Of a stretch of 64,000 bases of DNA, positions 25,920 to 35,670 are shown piece by piece. A program made the translations under genes and the position numbers. The notes beneath the pieces were generated by a model, which did no database searches, was not told where the DNA came from, and saw only the letters and a list, made by a program, of their open reading frames with translations. This stretch comes from Paragemmobacter kunshanensis (GTDB lineage: Bacteria > Pseudomonadota > Alphaproteobacteria > Rhodobacterales > Rhodobacteraceae). The stretch is from the NCBI RefSeq assembly GCF_011059185.1, contig NZ_JAALFE010000001.1, forward strand, positions 124,001 through 188,000, given 5' to 3'. The stretch's first letter is position 1. Each line of letters starts with the position of its first letter.

Positions 25920-26343
25920 GCGCGGCCTCGTCCTCATCACGGGCCGCGACCCAAGCCGCGCCATCCGCGCCGATCTCCTTCTTCCAGAAGGGGGCGCGGG
26001 ATTTCAGATAATCCATCAGAAACTCCGCCGCGGCAAAGGCCTCGACCCTGTGCCGCGCGGCCGTGGCCACCATCATGATGGGCTCGCCCACCACCAGACG
26101 GCCATGCCGGTGGATCACCAGCGCATCCGAAAGGGCCCAACGCTCCATCGCCTGCGCCACGATGGCCGTGATCGCCTTCTCCGTCATCCCCGGATAATGC
26201 TCGATCTCCATCGCAGCCATCTTGCCATCGCCGCGCACCACCCCGGTAAAGGTGACCACGGCCCCCGCCCCCGTCGCCCCGGCGGCAAAGGACCGCGCCT
26301 CATCCCCCAGATCGAAACCCGCCTCCTGCACGACGATCCGCAT
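25906..26343 (-). CDS. moaE: Molybdopterin synthase catalytic subunit
   Basis: A 145-residue MoaE. GAVVTFTGVVRGDG, MEIEHYPGMTEK and HRHGRLVVGEPIMMVAT are diagnostic, and the catalytic Lys region LKSRAPFWKKE is present. It inserts two sulfurs into precursor Z using MoaD thiocarboxylate, to form molybdopterin. It follows moaD after three bases. Confidence 0.96.
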   Translation of the reverse strand: MRIVVQEAGFDLGDEARSFAAGATGAGAVVTFTGVVRGDGKMAAMEIEHYPGMTEKAITAIVAQAMERWALSDALVIHRHGRLVVGEPIMMVATAARHRVEAFAAAEFLMDYLKSRAPFWKKEIGADGAAWVAARDEDEAALTRW

Positions 26344-26346
26344 GGA

Positions 26347-26595
26347 TCACCCCCCCGTCATCGGCGGAAAGAAGGCCACCTCGCGCACCCCGGCCAGCGG
26401 CGCATCAAAAGAGGAAAGCTCCTGATCCAGCGCCACCCGCAGGCTGGCCAGATCCGCGAAGGCCAGCGCATAGCGCTCTTCCCGCGCGCGCAACTCTTCC
26501 ACCAGCCCGGCCACCGTCTCGGCCGCGGTTTCCACCTTTTCGCGCGGCAGGCCGATCCTCTCGCGCACCCAGGCGAAATAGAGAACCTCGATCAT
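26347..26595 (-). CDS. moaD: Molybdopterin synthase sulfur carrier subunit
   Basis: An 82-residue ubiquitin-like protein ending in Gly-Gly (PPMTGG), the tail that carries the thiocarboxylate. The start IEVLYFAWVRERIG is typical of MoaD. Its ATG overlaps the pgsA stop by four bases, so pgsA-moaD-moaE form one operon. Confidence 0.95.
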   Translation of the reverse strand: MIEVLYFAWVRERIGLPREKVETAAETVAGLVEELRAREERYALAFADLASLRVALDQELSSFDAPLAGVREVAFFPPMTGG

Positions 26596-27257
26596 TTGCC
26601 ATCCCTCAGGAAGGGCAGCGACTTGCGGAAGTAATCCACCCCGGTCACCAGCGTCAGCATCGCCGCCACCCAGATCAGCACCAGCCCCACCAGCGTGGCA
26701 TAGGACGAACAGCCCCGCGTCCCGCAGGACCGGATCGGATCGGCCAGCCCCTGGCTGACCAGATCGGCATATTGCTCCATCGTCAGCCCCTGGCGCGCGA
26801 TGCCCTCGATATGTTCCAGCCCGGTGCCCAGGAACAGCACCGCAATCGCCACCATCTGCGCCGTGGTCTTCCACTTGGCCAGTTTCGTCACCTGCAGCAA
26901 CCCGGCCTTCGCCCCAAGGAATTCGCGCAATCCCGAAACGAACACCTCGCGGAACAGGATCGCCGTCACCGGCAGGATCAGCCAGGGGTTCATCCCCGAA
27001 TAGCCCGTGATGATCACCAGCGCGATCACCACCATCGCCTTGTCGGCAATCGGATCCAGCATCGCGCCGAACTTCGATTCCTGCTTCCAGGCCCGGGCCA
27101 GGTAGCCATCGAACCAATCCGTCACCGCCGCGCTGACAAAAAGCGCAAGCGCCAGCCAGTCCGCCCAGGGCCTGTGGAAATAAAGGAACATGACCGCCAC
27201 GCCCGGCGCGGCAAGCAGACGGATCACCGTCAGGATATTCGGCAGCGTCCATTTCAT
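26592..27257 (-). CDS. pgsA: CDP-diacylglycerol-glycerol-3-phosphate 3-phosphatidyltransferase
   Basis: A 221-residue inner membrane enzyme that makes phosphatidylglycerophosphate. The CDP-alcohol phosphotransferase motif DG-x2-AR-x8-G-x3-D-x3-D is complete (DGYLARAWKQ ... GAMLDPIADK). About five hydrophobic helices are visible. A CGTRGC-containing loop before the last helix is an extra. It is the first gene of the pgsA-moaD-moaE operon. Confidence 0.95.
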   Translation of the reverse strand: MKWTLPNILTVIRLLAAPGVAVMFLYFHRPWADWLALALFVSAAVTDWFDGYLARAWKQESKFGAMLDPIADKAMVVIALVIITGYSGMNPWLILPVTAILFREVFVSGLREFLGAKAGLLQVTKLAKWKTTAQMVAIAVLFLGTGLEHIEGIARQGLTMEQYADLVSQGLADPIRSCGTRGCSSYATLVGLVLIWVAAMLTLVTGVDYFRKSLPFLRDGK

Positions 27258-27370
27258 GGCAGAAGGGATAGCAGGGGTTGCAGCAGATGTTAAAGGGCAA
27301 ACGCGCCGCCGAATGGTTGACGCGCGACACGCCCTTCGCTAGCAGGCCGCCTTCACAGCAGGAGACAGGC

Positions 27371-28273
27371 ATGGCGCGCACGAAAAAGGGCAGGGCGGTT
27401 TCGGGCTGGCTGATCGTCGACAAGCCCGCCGGGATCACCTCCACTGCCGTGGTGAACAAGGTGAAATGGGCGCTCGCCGCACAGAAGGCCGGCCATGCCG
27501 GCACGCTCGACCCGGCCGCGACCGGGGTTCTTGCCGTGGCCTTGGGCGAAGCGACGAAAACCGTTCCCCACATCACCGACGCGCTGAAATGCTACCGCTT
27601 CATGGTCCGCCTCGGCGCGGCCACCACCACCGACGATGCCGAAGGCGACATCCTCGAAACCCGCGACCAGCGCCCCGACGATGACGCGATCCGCGCAGCG
27701 CTTGCCGCCTTTCGCGGGCAGATCGAACAGGTCCCCCCGCAATTCTCGGCCGTGAAGGTGGATGGCGAACGCGCCTATGACCTTGCGCGCGAAGGCGAAC
27801 GCCTCGACCTCGCCGCCCGCCCGCTCTGGGTGGAAAGCCTCGACCTCATCGACCGCCCCGATCCCGACCATGCCCTTCTGGAAATGGTCTGCGGCAAGGG
27901 CGGCTATGTCCGCTCCATCGCGCGCGATCTTGGCCATGCGCTTGGCTGCCTTGGCCATGTCCTCTGGCTGCGGCGCGAATGGTCCGGCCCCTTCGATGCC
28001 GATCAGGGCATCTCGCTGGACGAGATCGACCGCCTCGCCCATACGCCCGACCTCGACGCCCATCTGCAACCCCTCGAACTCGCGCTGCAGGACCTGCCGC
28101 AGGTCACGGCCACGCCCGAAGGCGCGGCCCGCATCCGGAACGGCAATCCCGGCATGGTCATCGCCTCCGGCATCGACTGGGGGACTGAGGTCTGGGCCTC
28201 CCATCAGGGCCGCGCCATCGCCATCGGGCGCTATCAGGCGGGCGAGTTGCACCCCTCCCGCGTCTTCAATTGA
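27371..28273 (+). CDS. truB: tRNA pseudouridine(55) synthase
   Basis: A 300-residue enzyme that isomerises U55 in the T-loop of tRNAs. [13 protein letters not shown], the catalytic [13 protein letters not shown] block with the conserved Asp, and [10 protein letters not shown] are all present. The ATG at 27371 follows CAGGAGACAGGC. The gene is divergent from pgsA. Confidence 0.96.
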   Translation: MARTKKGRAVSGWLIVDKPAGITSTAVVNKVKWALAAQKAGHAGTLDPAATGVLAVALGEATKTVPHITDALKCYRFMVRLGAATTTDDAEGDILETRDQRPDDDAIRAALAAFRGQIEQVPPQFSAVKVDGERAYDLAREGERLDLAARPLWVESLDLIDRPDPDHALLEMVCGKGGYVRSIARDLGHALGCLGHVLWLRREWSGPFDADQGISLDEIDRLAHTPDLDAHLQPLELALQDLPQVTATPEGAARIRNGNPGMVIASGIDWGTEVWASHQGRAIAIGRYQAGELHPSRVFN

Positions 28274-28281
28274 CCTTTCGC

Positions 28282-28303
28282 CTTCGTCTTGGCCCAAATA
28301 CCC
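28282..28303 (-). repeat. 22-base intergenic module, copy 2
   Basis: On the minus strand this reads GGGTATTTGGGCCAAGACGAAG, an 18 of 22 match to 13887-13908. It begins just after truB and is joined to a GC hairpin (CCGGGGG-TGAAG-CCCCCGG, 28311-28329) that may act as the truB terminator. Confidence 0.6.
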
Positions 28304-28310
28304 TCGGGGT

Positions 28311-28329
28311 CCGGGGGTGAAGCCCCCGG
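28311..28329. terminator. GC hairpin after truB
   Basis: A seven-bp perfect stem with a five-base loop lies between truB and the DUF1643 gene. No T-run follows, so it may be a repeat element and not a true terminator. Confidence 0.45.
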
Positions 28330-28366
28330 GGGCCAGCCAAGGGCGAAACCGAAGGGGCGAAAGCGC

Positions 28367-28876
28367 ATGATCACCCGCGACCATCAGAAGGGCGATGCCG
28401 CCAGCACCGCCGTCTATTCCCCCTGCGAAGGCTATCGCTATCTGCTGACCCGAGTCTGGAACCCGTCCGGCCCCAGGGCGCTCTTCGTCATGCTCAACCC
28501 TTCCACCGCGACCGAATTCCAGAACGACCCCACCGTCGAACGCTGCGAACGCCGCGCCCGCGCGCTGGGTTTCGGCGCTTTCCGCGTCACCAACATCTTC
28601 GCCTATCGCGCCACCGATCCCCGCGTGATGCGCGCGCAGGCCGATCCCGTCGGCCCCGGCAATGATGCCGCCATCCGCGACAGCGCCACGGACTGGGCCG
28701 ACCGCATCATCTGCGCCTGGGGCACCCACGGCGCCCATCTGGACAGGGGCGCGCAGGTCGAATCGCTGCTGCGCGCCACGGGCAGGCCGCTTTTCACCCT
28801 TGGCCTGTCCAAGGGCGGCCATCCGAAGCACCCGCTCTACATCGCCTATGACCAGCAGCCAGAGCCGTGGACATGA
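28367..28876 (+). CDS. DUF1643 domain protein
   Basis: A 169-residue cytoplasmic protein. FVMLNPSTATEFQNDPTVERC is the signature of DUF1643, followed by GFGAFRVTNIFAYRATDP and a C-terminal LGLSKGGHPKHPLY. The family has no established function. The ATG at 28367 follows GAAGGGG. The stop overlaps the start of the hydrolase gene (ATGA), so the two are coupled. Confidence 0.87.
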   Translation: MITRDHQKGDAASTAVYSPCEGYRYLLTRVWNPSGPRALFVMLNPSTATEFQNDPTVERCERRARALGFGAFRVTNIFAYRATDPRVMRAQADPVGPGNDAAIRDSATDWADRIICAWGTHGAHLDRGAQVESLLRATGRPLFTLGLSKGGHPKHPLYIAYDQQPEPWT

Positions 28877-29781
28877 CCGACATCACAGGCTTTACCCGCC
28901 GCCAGATCGCCCTGCCCGGCATCACCCTTTCGGTGCAGGAGGCAGGCGCAGGCCGCCCCCTGATCCTGTTGCACGGCTTTCCCGAAAACGGCCTTTGCTG
29001 GGCCAAGGTCGCCCCCGACCTGTCGCAGGCCTTCCGTGTGATCATCCCCGATCTGCGCGGCTATGGCCAAAGCGATGCGCCCCCCGACGATGCCTCCCAC
29101 GATGCCTATTCCAAACGTCGCATGGCCGCCGACATCCTCGCCCTGATGGATCACCTTTGCCTGCCCGCCGCGCATATCCTGGGCCATGACCGGGGCGCGC
29201 GGGTCGCCTATCGCCTGGCGCTGGATCATCCTGCGCGCGTCCTGCGCTTGGGCATCATCGAGATCGCCCCCACCGCGGAATACTGGGATGCCTGGGGATA
29301 TGACCTTGCCCTGTCGGCATGGCACTGGACCTTCCTCGCCCAACCCGCCCCCGTGCCGGAACGCATGATCGCCGCCGATCCCGTGGCCTGGCTGGATCAC
29401 ACCCTGCGCGGCTGGACCCTTGCGAAATCGCTTGATTGCTTCCCGCCCGCATCGCTTGCTGCCTATCGGCTGCAAGCCACCGATCCTGCCCGTATTCACG
29501 CCATGTGCGCGGATTACCGCGCCGGGGCGACCACGGACCGCGCGCATGATCTGGCCGACCGCGCCGCAGGCCGGCGCATCACCGCCCCGCTGCATTTCCT
29601 GTGGGGGCGGCACGGTTTCCCCGCGCGGACGGGCGACCCCGCCGCCATTTGGCGGCGCTGGGCGGAACAGGTGACGGACATGTCCTGCGACTCCGGCCAT
29701 TTCGTGATGGAGGAAAACCCCCAGGCCGTGCTGGACGCATTCCTGCCCTTCTTCGGCAGCGATCAGACCGCGCGCAGTTGA
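28873..29781 (+). CDS. Alpha/beta hydrolase of the fluoroacetate dehalogenase type
   Basis: A 302-residue hydrolase. The oxyanion HGFPE is at 34-38. The nucleophile elbow GHDRGAR places Asp106, Arg107 and Arg110. His151-Trp152 lie in AWHWTFLAQP, Tyr215 in CADYRAGA, and the base His276 in SGHFVME. The spacings to Asp106 equal those of the well studied fluoroacetate dehalogenase RPA1163 (Asp110, Arg111, Arg114, His155, Trp156, Tyr219, His280). The catalytic acid position has Glu130 in place of Asp134. Epoxide or other ester substrates remain possible. Confidence 0.8.
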   Translation: MTDITGFTRRQIALPGITLSVQEAGAGRPLILLHGFPENGLCWAKVAPDLSQAFRVIIPDLRGYGQSDAPPDDASHDAYSKRRMAADILALMDHLCLPAAHILGHDRGARVAYRLALDHPARVLRLGIIEIAPTAEYWDAWGYDLALSAWHWTFLAQPAPVPERMIAADPVAWLDHTLRGWTLAKSLDCFPPASLAAYRLQATDPARIHAMCADYRAGATTDRAHDLADRAAGRRITAPLHFLWGRHGFPARTGDPAAIWRRWAEQVTDMSCDSGHFVMEENPQAVLDAFLPFFGSDQTARS

Positions 29782-30755
29782 AGATCCTCCAGCGTCAGCC
29801 CGGCTCCATTGCTGACCCGGGCCAGAACCTGACCATCGAGCAGGATCAGCGCATCCCCGCCCTCGATCTGCAATGAAACCTCGGGCGGCTCGCCTGATGC
29901 ATCCGCTTCGAAGACGACGACGATCTGATCCTCTGCCGCGTTGTAATCGGCAATGACCGAACTGCCGGGGGTCATGACTTCGAATATGTCCCTGCCCGCA
30001 TCGCCCGTGGCATAGGTGTCATCGGACAGGCGCAGCAGATCATCCCCCTCGCCTGCATTCACGTAATCCTGCCCCGGCCCGCCCTCCAGCGTGTCATTGC
30101 CCGCGCCGCCGTCCAGCGTGTCATTGCCTGCGCCGCCGCTCAGACTGTCGTCGCCTTCGCCGCCTGCCAGCCAATCCGCACCCGCGGCACCCCGCTGGAC
30201 ATCATTCCCATCACCGCCCAACAGGGAATCATCGCCCGATCCGCCTGCCAGAAGGTCATCGCCCGCACCCCCGGACAGATAGTCATCGCCCGCGCCACCG
30301 CGCAGGACATCATCTCCGGCATCGCCGCGCAGGCTGTCATCGCCGACCCGGCCTAGCAGCCTGTCATCCCCGGCCTCGCCGCTCGCCTCGTCATCGCCGG
30401 ATCCGGCATGTATCCGGTCTGCACCGTCACCCCCGGCCATCTGGTCTCCCGACGGGCCGCCGCGCATCAGATCATTGCCGCCACCACCGTTCAGCACATC
30501 ACTGCCGGATGTCCCATAGATCACCTGATCGGGGTCCACCGGATCGGGCAGGTCGTCGCTTATGGGCATTCCATCCGGGTTGGTTTCGCCAAAGGTCTGC
30601 GCGATCAGGTCCGCCGTCGCGCCCTCATCCGGCGCGGGATCGTCTGCGGCATCTTCGGGAAGATCGGCCTCGTCCTCATCCTCTGCGGAGTTCGTAACAG
30701 CGTCCGCTGCCATTCCGGCGACAAGAAATCCCAGCAGACCGAGCAATCCGAACAT
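29763..30755 (-). CDS. RTX calcium-binding repeat protein
   Basis: A 330-residue protein. A hydrophobic N-terminus (about 1-20) is followed by a very acidic linker of about 60 residues. Some fifteen GGxGxDxLx nonapeptides lie between about residues 80 and 240. A C-terminal module with [17 protein letters not shown] closes the protein and resembles the end of the protein at 965-1903. AAGGGG precedes the ATG. The last 19 bases overlap the convergent hydrolase. Calcium-dependent folding after export is inferred from the family. Confidence 0.87.
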   Translation of the reverse strand: MFGLLGLLGFLVAGMAADAVTNSAEDEDEADLPEDAADDPAPDEGATADLIAQTFGETNPDGMPISDDLPDPVDPDQVIYGTSGSDVLNGGGGNDLMRGGPSGDQMAGGDGADRIHAGSGDDEASGEAGDDRLLGRVGDDSLRGDAGDDVLRGGAGDDYLSGGAGDDLLAGGSGDDSLLGGDGNDVQRGAAGADWLAGGEGDDSLSGGAGNDTLDGGAGNDTLEGGPGQDYVNAGEGDDLLRLSDDTYATGDAGRDIFEVMTPGSSVIADYNAAEDQIVVVFEADASGEPPEVSLQIEGGDALILLDGQVLARVSNGAGLTLEDLQLRAV

Positions 30756-31035
30756 CAGGCCACCCCTTACACAGAACCCACGGGAACAAGGGTCACCACG
30801 CCTTGCCCAGGAAGATCATGCCAGAAATCGCACCCTTTCTCCAGCATCGAGGCCCTTGTCACAGCGGAAAATACGCAATCTGGTTAACCGGGACAGGCTT
30901 TCCCGCTTCCCTTTCCCGCCGTTTTGCCGTAACTGCCGCCATCCTTCGCGGTCAGCCGACTCGCGCGGGTTCATTCGGCCCTGCTGGACGACATCCCGGC
31001 TCGTGCCTTCACCCTCTGGCTACAGGAGATATCCG

Positions 31036-31305
31036 ATGTCGATCACCGTTGAAGAAAAGGCCCGCCTGATCAAGGACTATGCCACCAAGGAAGGCGACAC
31101 CGGTTCGCCCGAGGTGCAGGTCGCGATCCTGTCGTCGCGCATCGCGACGCTGACCGAGCATTTCAAGACCCACAAGAAGGACAACCATTCGCGCCGTGGC
31201 CTTCTGATGCTGGTCGCCCAGCGCCGCAAGCTGCTGGACTATCTCAAGGCCAAGGACGAGGGCCGCTATGCGACCCTGATCTCGCGCCTCGGCCTGCGCC
31301 GCTGA
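31036..31305 (+). CDS. rpsO: 30S ribosomal protein S15
   Basis: An 89-residue protein with [32 protein letters not shown] and the C-terminal LISRLGLRR, all canonical for S15, which binds 16S rRNA. CAGGAGATATCCG precedes the ATG. The rpsO-pnp order is widely conserved. Confidence 0.98.
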   Translation: MSITVEEKARLIKDYATKEGDTGSPEVQVAILSSRIATLTEHFKTHKKDNHSRRGLLMLVAQRRKLLDYLKAKDEGRYATLISRLGLRR

Positions 31306-31328
31306 TCCGGCGAAGACCGCGCTGACAG

Positions 31329-31366
31329 GAACGCCCGCGACCGCCATGGTCGCGGGCGTTCTTCTT
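31329..31366 (+). terminator. Terminator after rpsO
   Basis: A perfect 14-bp stem GAACGCCCGCGACC / GGTCGCGGGCGTTC with a five-base loop is followed by TTCTTT. It begins 24 bases after the rpsO stop. Confidence 0.8.
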
Positions 31367-31374
31367 TCGGCCGG

Positions 31375-31496
31375 GCGATTTCTGACGCAGAAATCGCTGC
31401 GGAATTTGACGCAAATTCCGCCGATCCCCCGCAGCGCGACGGCAGGGGCCCGGTTTCTGCGTCAGAAACCGGCGCGAAGTTTGCGTCAAACTTCGC
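31375..31496. repeat. Array of four perfect hairpins between rpsO and pnp
   Basis: Four consecutive hairpins, each with a perfect 10-bp stem and a 3-base loop, occupy 122 bases: 31375-31397 (core TTTCTGACGCAGAAA), 31399-31421 (TTTGACGCAAA), 31450-31472 (TTTCTGCGTCAGAAA) and 31474-31496 (TTTGCGTCAAA). The first two share the core TGACGCA; the last two carry its complement TGCGTCA. Outer stem bases differ between units but are fully compensated. The remaining intergenic stretch up to pnp at 31677 shows no gene. Confidence 0.9.
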
Positions 31497-31676
31497 CTTC
31501 CCCGGCTTCGGCCACTACGTCCTTTCCAAACCCCCGCTTTTCCTGTATGCGCCGCCCCATCTGCGACGTGAGGCCATGCCCCCGGCCACATGCGAAGGAT
31601 AGGGGGCGGCGGCAATGGGGCCGCCATGCAAACGGGGGGCCGGCAGGGGCCGTGATCCCTCAGATAGGATCCGCTG

Positions 31677-33818
31677 ATGTTCAACGTTATCAAGAAATCC
31701 ATCCAGTGGGGCGGTGAGACGCTCACGCTGGAAACCGGGAAGGTTGCCCGTCAGGCCGACGGCACCGTGATCGCCACGCTGGGCGAAACCTCGGTCATGG
31801 CCAACGTGACATTCGCCAAGCAGGCGAAACCGGGGCAGGACTTCTTCCCCCTGACCGTCCATTATCAGGAAAAATACTATGCCGCCGGCAAGATTCCAGG
31901 CGGCTTCTTCAAGCGCGAAGCGCGTCCCTCTGAGAAGGAAACGCTGACGTCGCGTCTGATCGACCGTCCCTGCCGCCCGCTGTTTGTCGATGGCTTCAAG
32001 AACGAAGTCCTCGTCATGGCGACCGTGCTGTCCCACGACCTGCACAACGAACCCGACATCGTGGCAATGATCGCGGCCTCTGCTGCGCTGACCATTTCGG
32101 GCGTGCCCTTCATGGGCCCCATCGGGGCTGCCCGCGTCGGCTTCTCGAACGGCGAATATGTGCTGAACCCGTCGGTCGACGATCTGCAGAACCTGCGGAA
32201 CAACCCTGACCAGCGCCTCGACCTCGTCATCGCGGGCACCAAGGACGCCGTGATGATGGTGGAATCGGAAGCCTATGAGCTGACCGAAGCCGAGATGCTC
32301 GGCGCCGTGAAGTTCGGCCATGCCGCCATGCAGCCGGTGATCGACCTGATCATCGACCTGGCCGAAGACGCCGCGAAGGAACCTTTCGACTTCTCGCCCC
32401 CGGATTACTCGGCGCTTTACGCCCGTGTGAAGGCCGCCGGCGAAACCCAGATGCGCGCCGCCTTCGCGATCAAGGACAAGCAGGACCGCACCAACGCGAT
32501 CTCTGCCGCCGTGGACGCGATCAAGGCCGCGCTGTCGGAAGAAGACAACGCCGACATCAATCTCGGCTCGGCGATCAAGAAGCTGGAATCGTCCATCCTG
32601 CGCGGTGACATCATCAACGGTGGCGCGCGCATCGACGGGCGCGACAACAAGACCGTGCGTCCGATCGTGTCGGAAACCGGCGTCCTGCCGCGCACCCACG
32701 GCTCGGCCCTGTTCACCCGCGGTGAAACGCAGGCGCTGGTCGTGACGACGCTTGGCACCGGCGAGGATGAGCAGATCATCGACGCGCTGCACGGCAACAG
32801 CCGCTCCAACTTCCTGCTGCACTACAACTTCCCGCCCTATTCGGTGGGCGAAGTGGGCCGCGTGGGCTCCCCCGGACGTCGCGAGATCGGCCACGGCAAA
32901 CTGGCATGGCGCGCGCTTCAGGCCGTGCTGCCTGCACCGACCGACTTCCCCTACACCATCCGCGTGGTGTCGGAGATCACGGAATCGAACGGGTCCTCCT
33001 CGATGGCCTCCGTCTGCGGCGGATCGCTGTCGATGATGGATGCGGGCGTTCCGCTGAAAGCCCCGGTCGCGGGCGTGGCCATGGGCCTGATCCTCGAAGA
33101 CGATGGCCGCTGGGCCGTGCTGACCGACATCCTCGGCGACGAGGATCACCTCGGCGACATGGACTTCAAGGTTGCGGGCACCGAAAACGGCATTACCTCG
33201 CTGCAGATGGACATCAAGGTTGCCGGGATCACCCCGGAAATCATGGAACAGGCGCTGGCACAGGCCAAGGACGGCCGCATGCACATCCTGGGCGAGATGA
33301 ACAAGGCGCTGTCGGCCCCGCAGGGCTTCAGCGAATACGCGCCCAAGATCGAAACCCTGCAGATCCCCACCGACAAGATCCGCGAAGTGATCGGCTCGGG
33401 CGGCAAGGTCATCCGCGAGATCGTGGAAACCTCGGGTGCCAAGGTCGACATCAACGATGACGGCATCATCAAGATCGCCTCGTCCTCGGCCGATGCGATC
33501 AAGCGCGCCTATGACATGATCTGGTCGATCGTCGCCGAACCCGAGGAAGGCCATATCTACACCGGCCGCGTGGTGAAGCTGGTCGATTTCGGCGCCTTCG
33601 TGAACTTCTTCGGCAAGCGCGACGGTCTGGTCCATGTGTCCCAGATCGCCAACAAGCGCCTGAACCACCCGAACGAGGTGCTGAAGGAAGGCCAGGAAGT
33701 GAAGGTCAAGCTTCTGGGCTTCGACGACCGCGGCAAGGTCCGGCTCGGCATGAAGATGGTCGATCAGGAAACCGGCGAAGAGATCGTCGAGAAGAAGGGC
33801 GAAGACGCCGAGGCGTGA
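31677..33818 (+). CDS. pnp: Polyribonucleotide nucleotidyltransferase (PNPase)
   Basis: A 713-residue 3'-to-5' phosphorolytic exoribonuclease of the degradosome. Two RNase PH domains (about 10-230 and 310-545, with [23 protein letters not shown]) are joined by a helical linker. A KH domain (about 555-615, [15 protein letters not shown]) and an S1 domain (about 622-695, [15 protein letters not shown]) follow. The length is normal. AGATAGGAT precedes the ATG. A terminator lies just after the stop. Confidence 0.98.
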   Translation: MFNVIKKSIQWGGETLTLETGKVARQADGTVIATLGETSVMANVTFAKQAKPGQDFFPLTVHYQEKYYAAGKIPGGFFKREARPSEKETLTSRLIDRPCRPLFVDGFKNEVLVMATVLSHDLHNEPDIVAMIAASAALTISGVPFMGPIGAARVGFSNGEYVLNPSVDDLQNLRNNPDQRLDLVIAGTKDAVMMVESEAYELTEAEMLGAVKFGHAAMQPVIDLIIDLAEDAAKEPFDFSPPDYSALYARVKAAGETQMRAAFAIKDKQDRTNAISAAVDAIKAALSEEDNADINLGSAIKKLESSILRGDIINGGARIDGRDNKTVRPIVSETGVLPRTHGSALFTRGETQALVVTTLGTGEDEQIIDALHGNSRSNFLLHYNFPPYSVGEVGRVGSPGRREIGHGKLAWRALQAVLPAPTDFPYTIRVVSEITESNGSSSMASVCGGSLSMMDAGVPLKAPVAGVAMGLILEDDGRWAVLTDILGDEDHLGDMDFKVAGTENGITSLQMDIKVAGITPEIMEQALAQAKDGRMHILGEMNKALSAPQGFSEYAPKIETLQIPTDKIREVIGSGGKVIREIVETSGAKVDINDDGIIKIASSSADAIKRAYDMIWSIVAEPEEGHIYTGRVVKLVDFGAFVNFFGKRDGLVHVSQIANKRLNHPNEVLKEGQEVKVKLLGFDDRGKVRLGMKMVDQETGEEIVEKKGEDAEA

Positions 33819-33838
33819 TCGCCTTCGACTGCACCAAG

Positions 33839-33871
33839 AAGGCCCCGGCAGTATTGCCGGGGCCTTTCCTT
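33839..33871 (+). terminator. Terminator after pnp
   Basis: A perfect 12-bp stem AAGGCCCCGGCA-GTAT-TGCCGGGGCCTT is followed by TCCTTTT. Confidence 0.85.
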
Positions 33872-33946
33872 TTCCTGCCACCCGCTGCGCTGCACGGTTT
33901 TCAAGGCCCGCGTGACCTGCTACCCCACCCGCCAAGGAAAGGGCGA

Positions 33947-34801
33947 ATGATGCAGGGCAACTGGCGGTCGGTCACGGCGGCGGAACAATCCACGCAGGAT
34001 GCGGATGCATCCCTTCCCTTCGGCCATTTCGCCCCGAACCCGCTGCAACGCGCGCTCATCGCGCTTTGCCGCGCGACAGTCCTGAAACGCGGCGTCTTCC
34101 GTGGCACGATGACCCGCCTGATCCTGGCCCTCGGGCGTGGCACGCTGGACATCCGCTTCCGTGGCGCGGCCTACCGCATCCGGGGCGAACAGAACCTCAT
34201 CGAATACGGCCTGCTGCTGGTGCCCAGCTATAACGGGCAGGATATCGACTTCCTGCTTGATGATGCGCCGCCCGATGCCTGCTTTGTCGATCTGGGCTGC
34301 AATATCGGCCTCTATTCCCTGCCCCTTGCCGTTGCCCGCCCGCAGGGCCGCGTCCTTTCCATCGACGCCAATCCCAAGATGATCGCCCGCATCCACTGGA
34401 ACGCAATGGCAACCGGCCTTGCCAACCTTACCCCCATCCATGCTGCCGTCTCCGACAGCGACGGTCGCGGCGATCTGGTGATCCGCAAGGACGATGTCGC
34501 CATCGTCGCCGTGCAGGAAAGCGCGGGCGGGGAGATGCCGATCCGCACCCTCGCCTCTCTGCTGGCAGAGGCAGGTTTCACGGCCATCCATGGCCTGAAG
34601 ATCGACATCGAGGGCCATGAGGACCGCGCCCTTGTCCCGTTCCTCGATACCTGCCCGCCCGCGATGAGGCCGCGCCGCATCGTCATCGAACATCCCGAAC
34701 CGCAGGCCGATTACCCCGGCTGCACCGCCGCCTTTGCCCGCCACGGCTATCGGCTGGTGGGGCGCAACCGGAACAACTCGCTTTACGCCCTCGCCCCATG
34801 A
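33947..34801 (+). CDS. FkbM family methyltransferase
   Basis: A 284-residue SAM-dependent methyltransferase. The SAM motif is FVDLGCNIGLYSLPLA and the FkbM block [13 protein letters not shown] lies near residue 215. FkbM proteins usually O-methylate sugars in surface glycans. The ATG at 33947 follows AAGGAAAGGG; an adjacent ATG at 33950 is equally good. It overlaps the GT10-like gene (ATGA), which suggests that both act on the same glycan. This gene opens the glycan region. Confidence 0.85.
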   Translation: MMQGNWRSVTAAEQSTQDADASLPFGHFAPNPLQRALIALCRATVLKRGVFRGTMTRLILALGRGTLDIRFRGAAYRIRGEQNLIEYGLLLVPSYNGQDIDFLLDDAPPDACFVDLGCNIGLYSLPLAVARPQGRVLSIDANPKMIARIHWNAMATGLANLTPIHAAVSDSDGRGDLVIRKDDVAIVAVQESAGGEMPIRTLASLLAEAGFTAIHGLKIDIEGHEDRALVPFLDTCPPAMRPRRIVIEHPEPQADYPGCTAAFARHGYRLVGRNRNNSLYALAP

Positions 34802-35670
34802 TCGCCCCCGATGACCAACCCGCCATCGCGGTGATCCCCTATCTGGAACGCCTGCCCGAAGGCCTGCCGAACCTGCCGCTCGACCGGCTGGATTGGCCGC
34901 TGGGCCGCCCGGCCCGCCTGGCCCAAGGCACAGTGGCCGACATGGCCGCAACCGACCACCTGATCACCTACCCCAAGACGCGCCTCTACCTTGCGCCCAG
35001 GGGCCGCCGCAAGGCGCGGCTTTCCCTGATGATCGTGGAACCCGACGCCGTCCATGCCAAGCATCTGCGCCTTGCCCGCCTGCTTCATCGCCGCTTCTTC
35101 CGGGTGCTGACCAAGAATTCCGGCCTGCTGGCCGCCATCCCGAACGGGGCCAGGTTCATCGCGGGCTTTTCCTTCGTCGCCCCCAGCGACGAAATCGCGG
35201 CCGAAAAGACGCGGATGACCTCCATCATCGCATCGGCCAAGCGCATCTACGAAGGCCACCGCCTGCGCCACGCCGTGATCGACGAAGCCCGGGCCCTTGG
35301 CCTCCCGCTCGAAGTCATGGGCCGCGGCTACCGCCCGATCGAGGACAAGACCGAGGGCCTCGCCCCCTATCGCTATACCGTGGTGATCGAGAATTCGCGC
35401 GAACCCTCCTATATCACCGAAAAGCTGATCGACGCGTTGCGCTGCCGCTCTGTCCCCATCTATTGGGGCGCGCCGGACGCAGGCACGATCTTCGATCCGG
35501 CGGGCCTGATCGAATGCACCACGCGCGACGACATCCTCGCCGCCCTGCGCCATGCCTCGGCGGAAGACTACGACCGCCGCCGCCCCGCCATCGAGGCAAA
35601 CGCCCGCCTTGCCGACCACTATGCCGATATGCACCGTCGCGCGGCCGAGATCATCCGGAACGCCACCTAG
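34798..35670 (+). CDS. GT10-like fucosyltransferase
   Basis: A 290-residue cytoplasmic glycosyltransferase. The GT10 donor-site motif, residues 194-224, reads IENSREPSYITEKLIDAL followed by VPIYWG. This is the alpha-1,3/4-fucosyltransferase signature that binds GDP-fucose, and gmd and fcl are encoded nearby. The N-terminal acceptor half is shorter than in animal enzymes. It ends four bases inside the convergent GT11 gene. Confidence 0.82.
   Translation: MIAPDDQPAIAVIPYLERLPEGLPNLPLDRLDWPLGRPARLAQGTVADMAATDHLITYPKTRLYLAPRGRRKARLSLMIVEPDAVHAKHLRLARLLHRRFFRVLTKNSGLLAAIPNGARFIAGFSFVAPSDEIAAEKTRMTSIIASAKRIYEGHRLRHAVIDEARALGLPLEVMGRGYRPIEDKTEGLAPYRYTVVIENSREPSYITEKLIDALRCRSVPIYWGAPDAGTIFDPAGLIECTTRDDILAALRHASAEDYDRRRPAIEANARLADHYADMHRRAAEIIRNAT

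Noticed and set aside
23811-25964. 717-codon frame containing the L,D-transpeptidase
   Set aside because: Only the part from 24704 down is coding; the rest is antisense to the P1 peptidase, and a lipoprotein signal marks the true start.
31375-31496. CRISPR-like array
   Set aside because: Units are palindromes of 23 bases without unique spacers of constant length, and no cas genes are present.
31515-33935. 806-codon open frame antisense to pnp
   Set aside because: A shadow of pnp; the pnp frame has all PNPase domains and conserved motifs.
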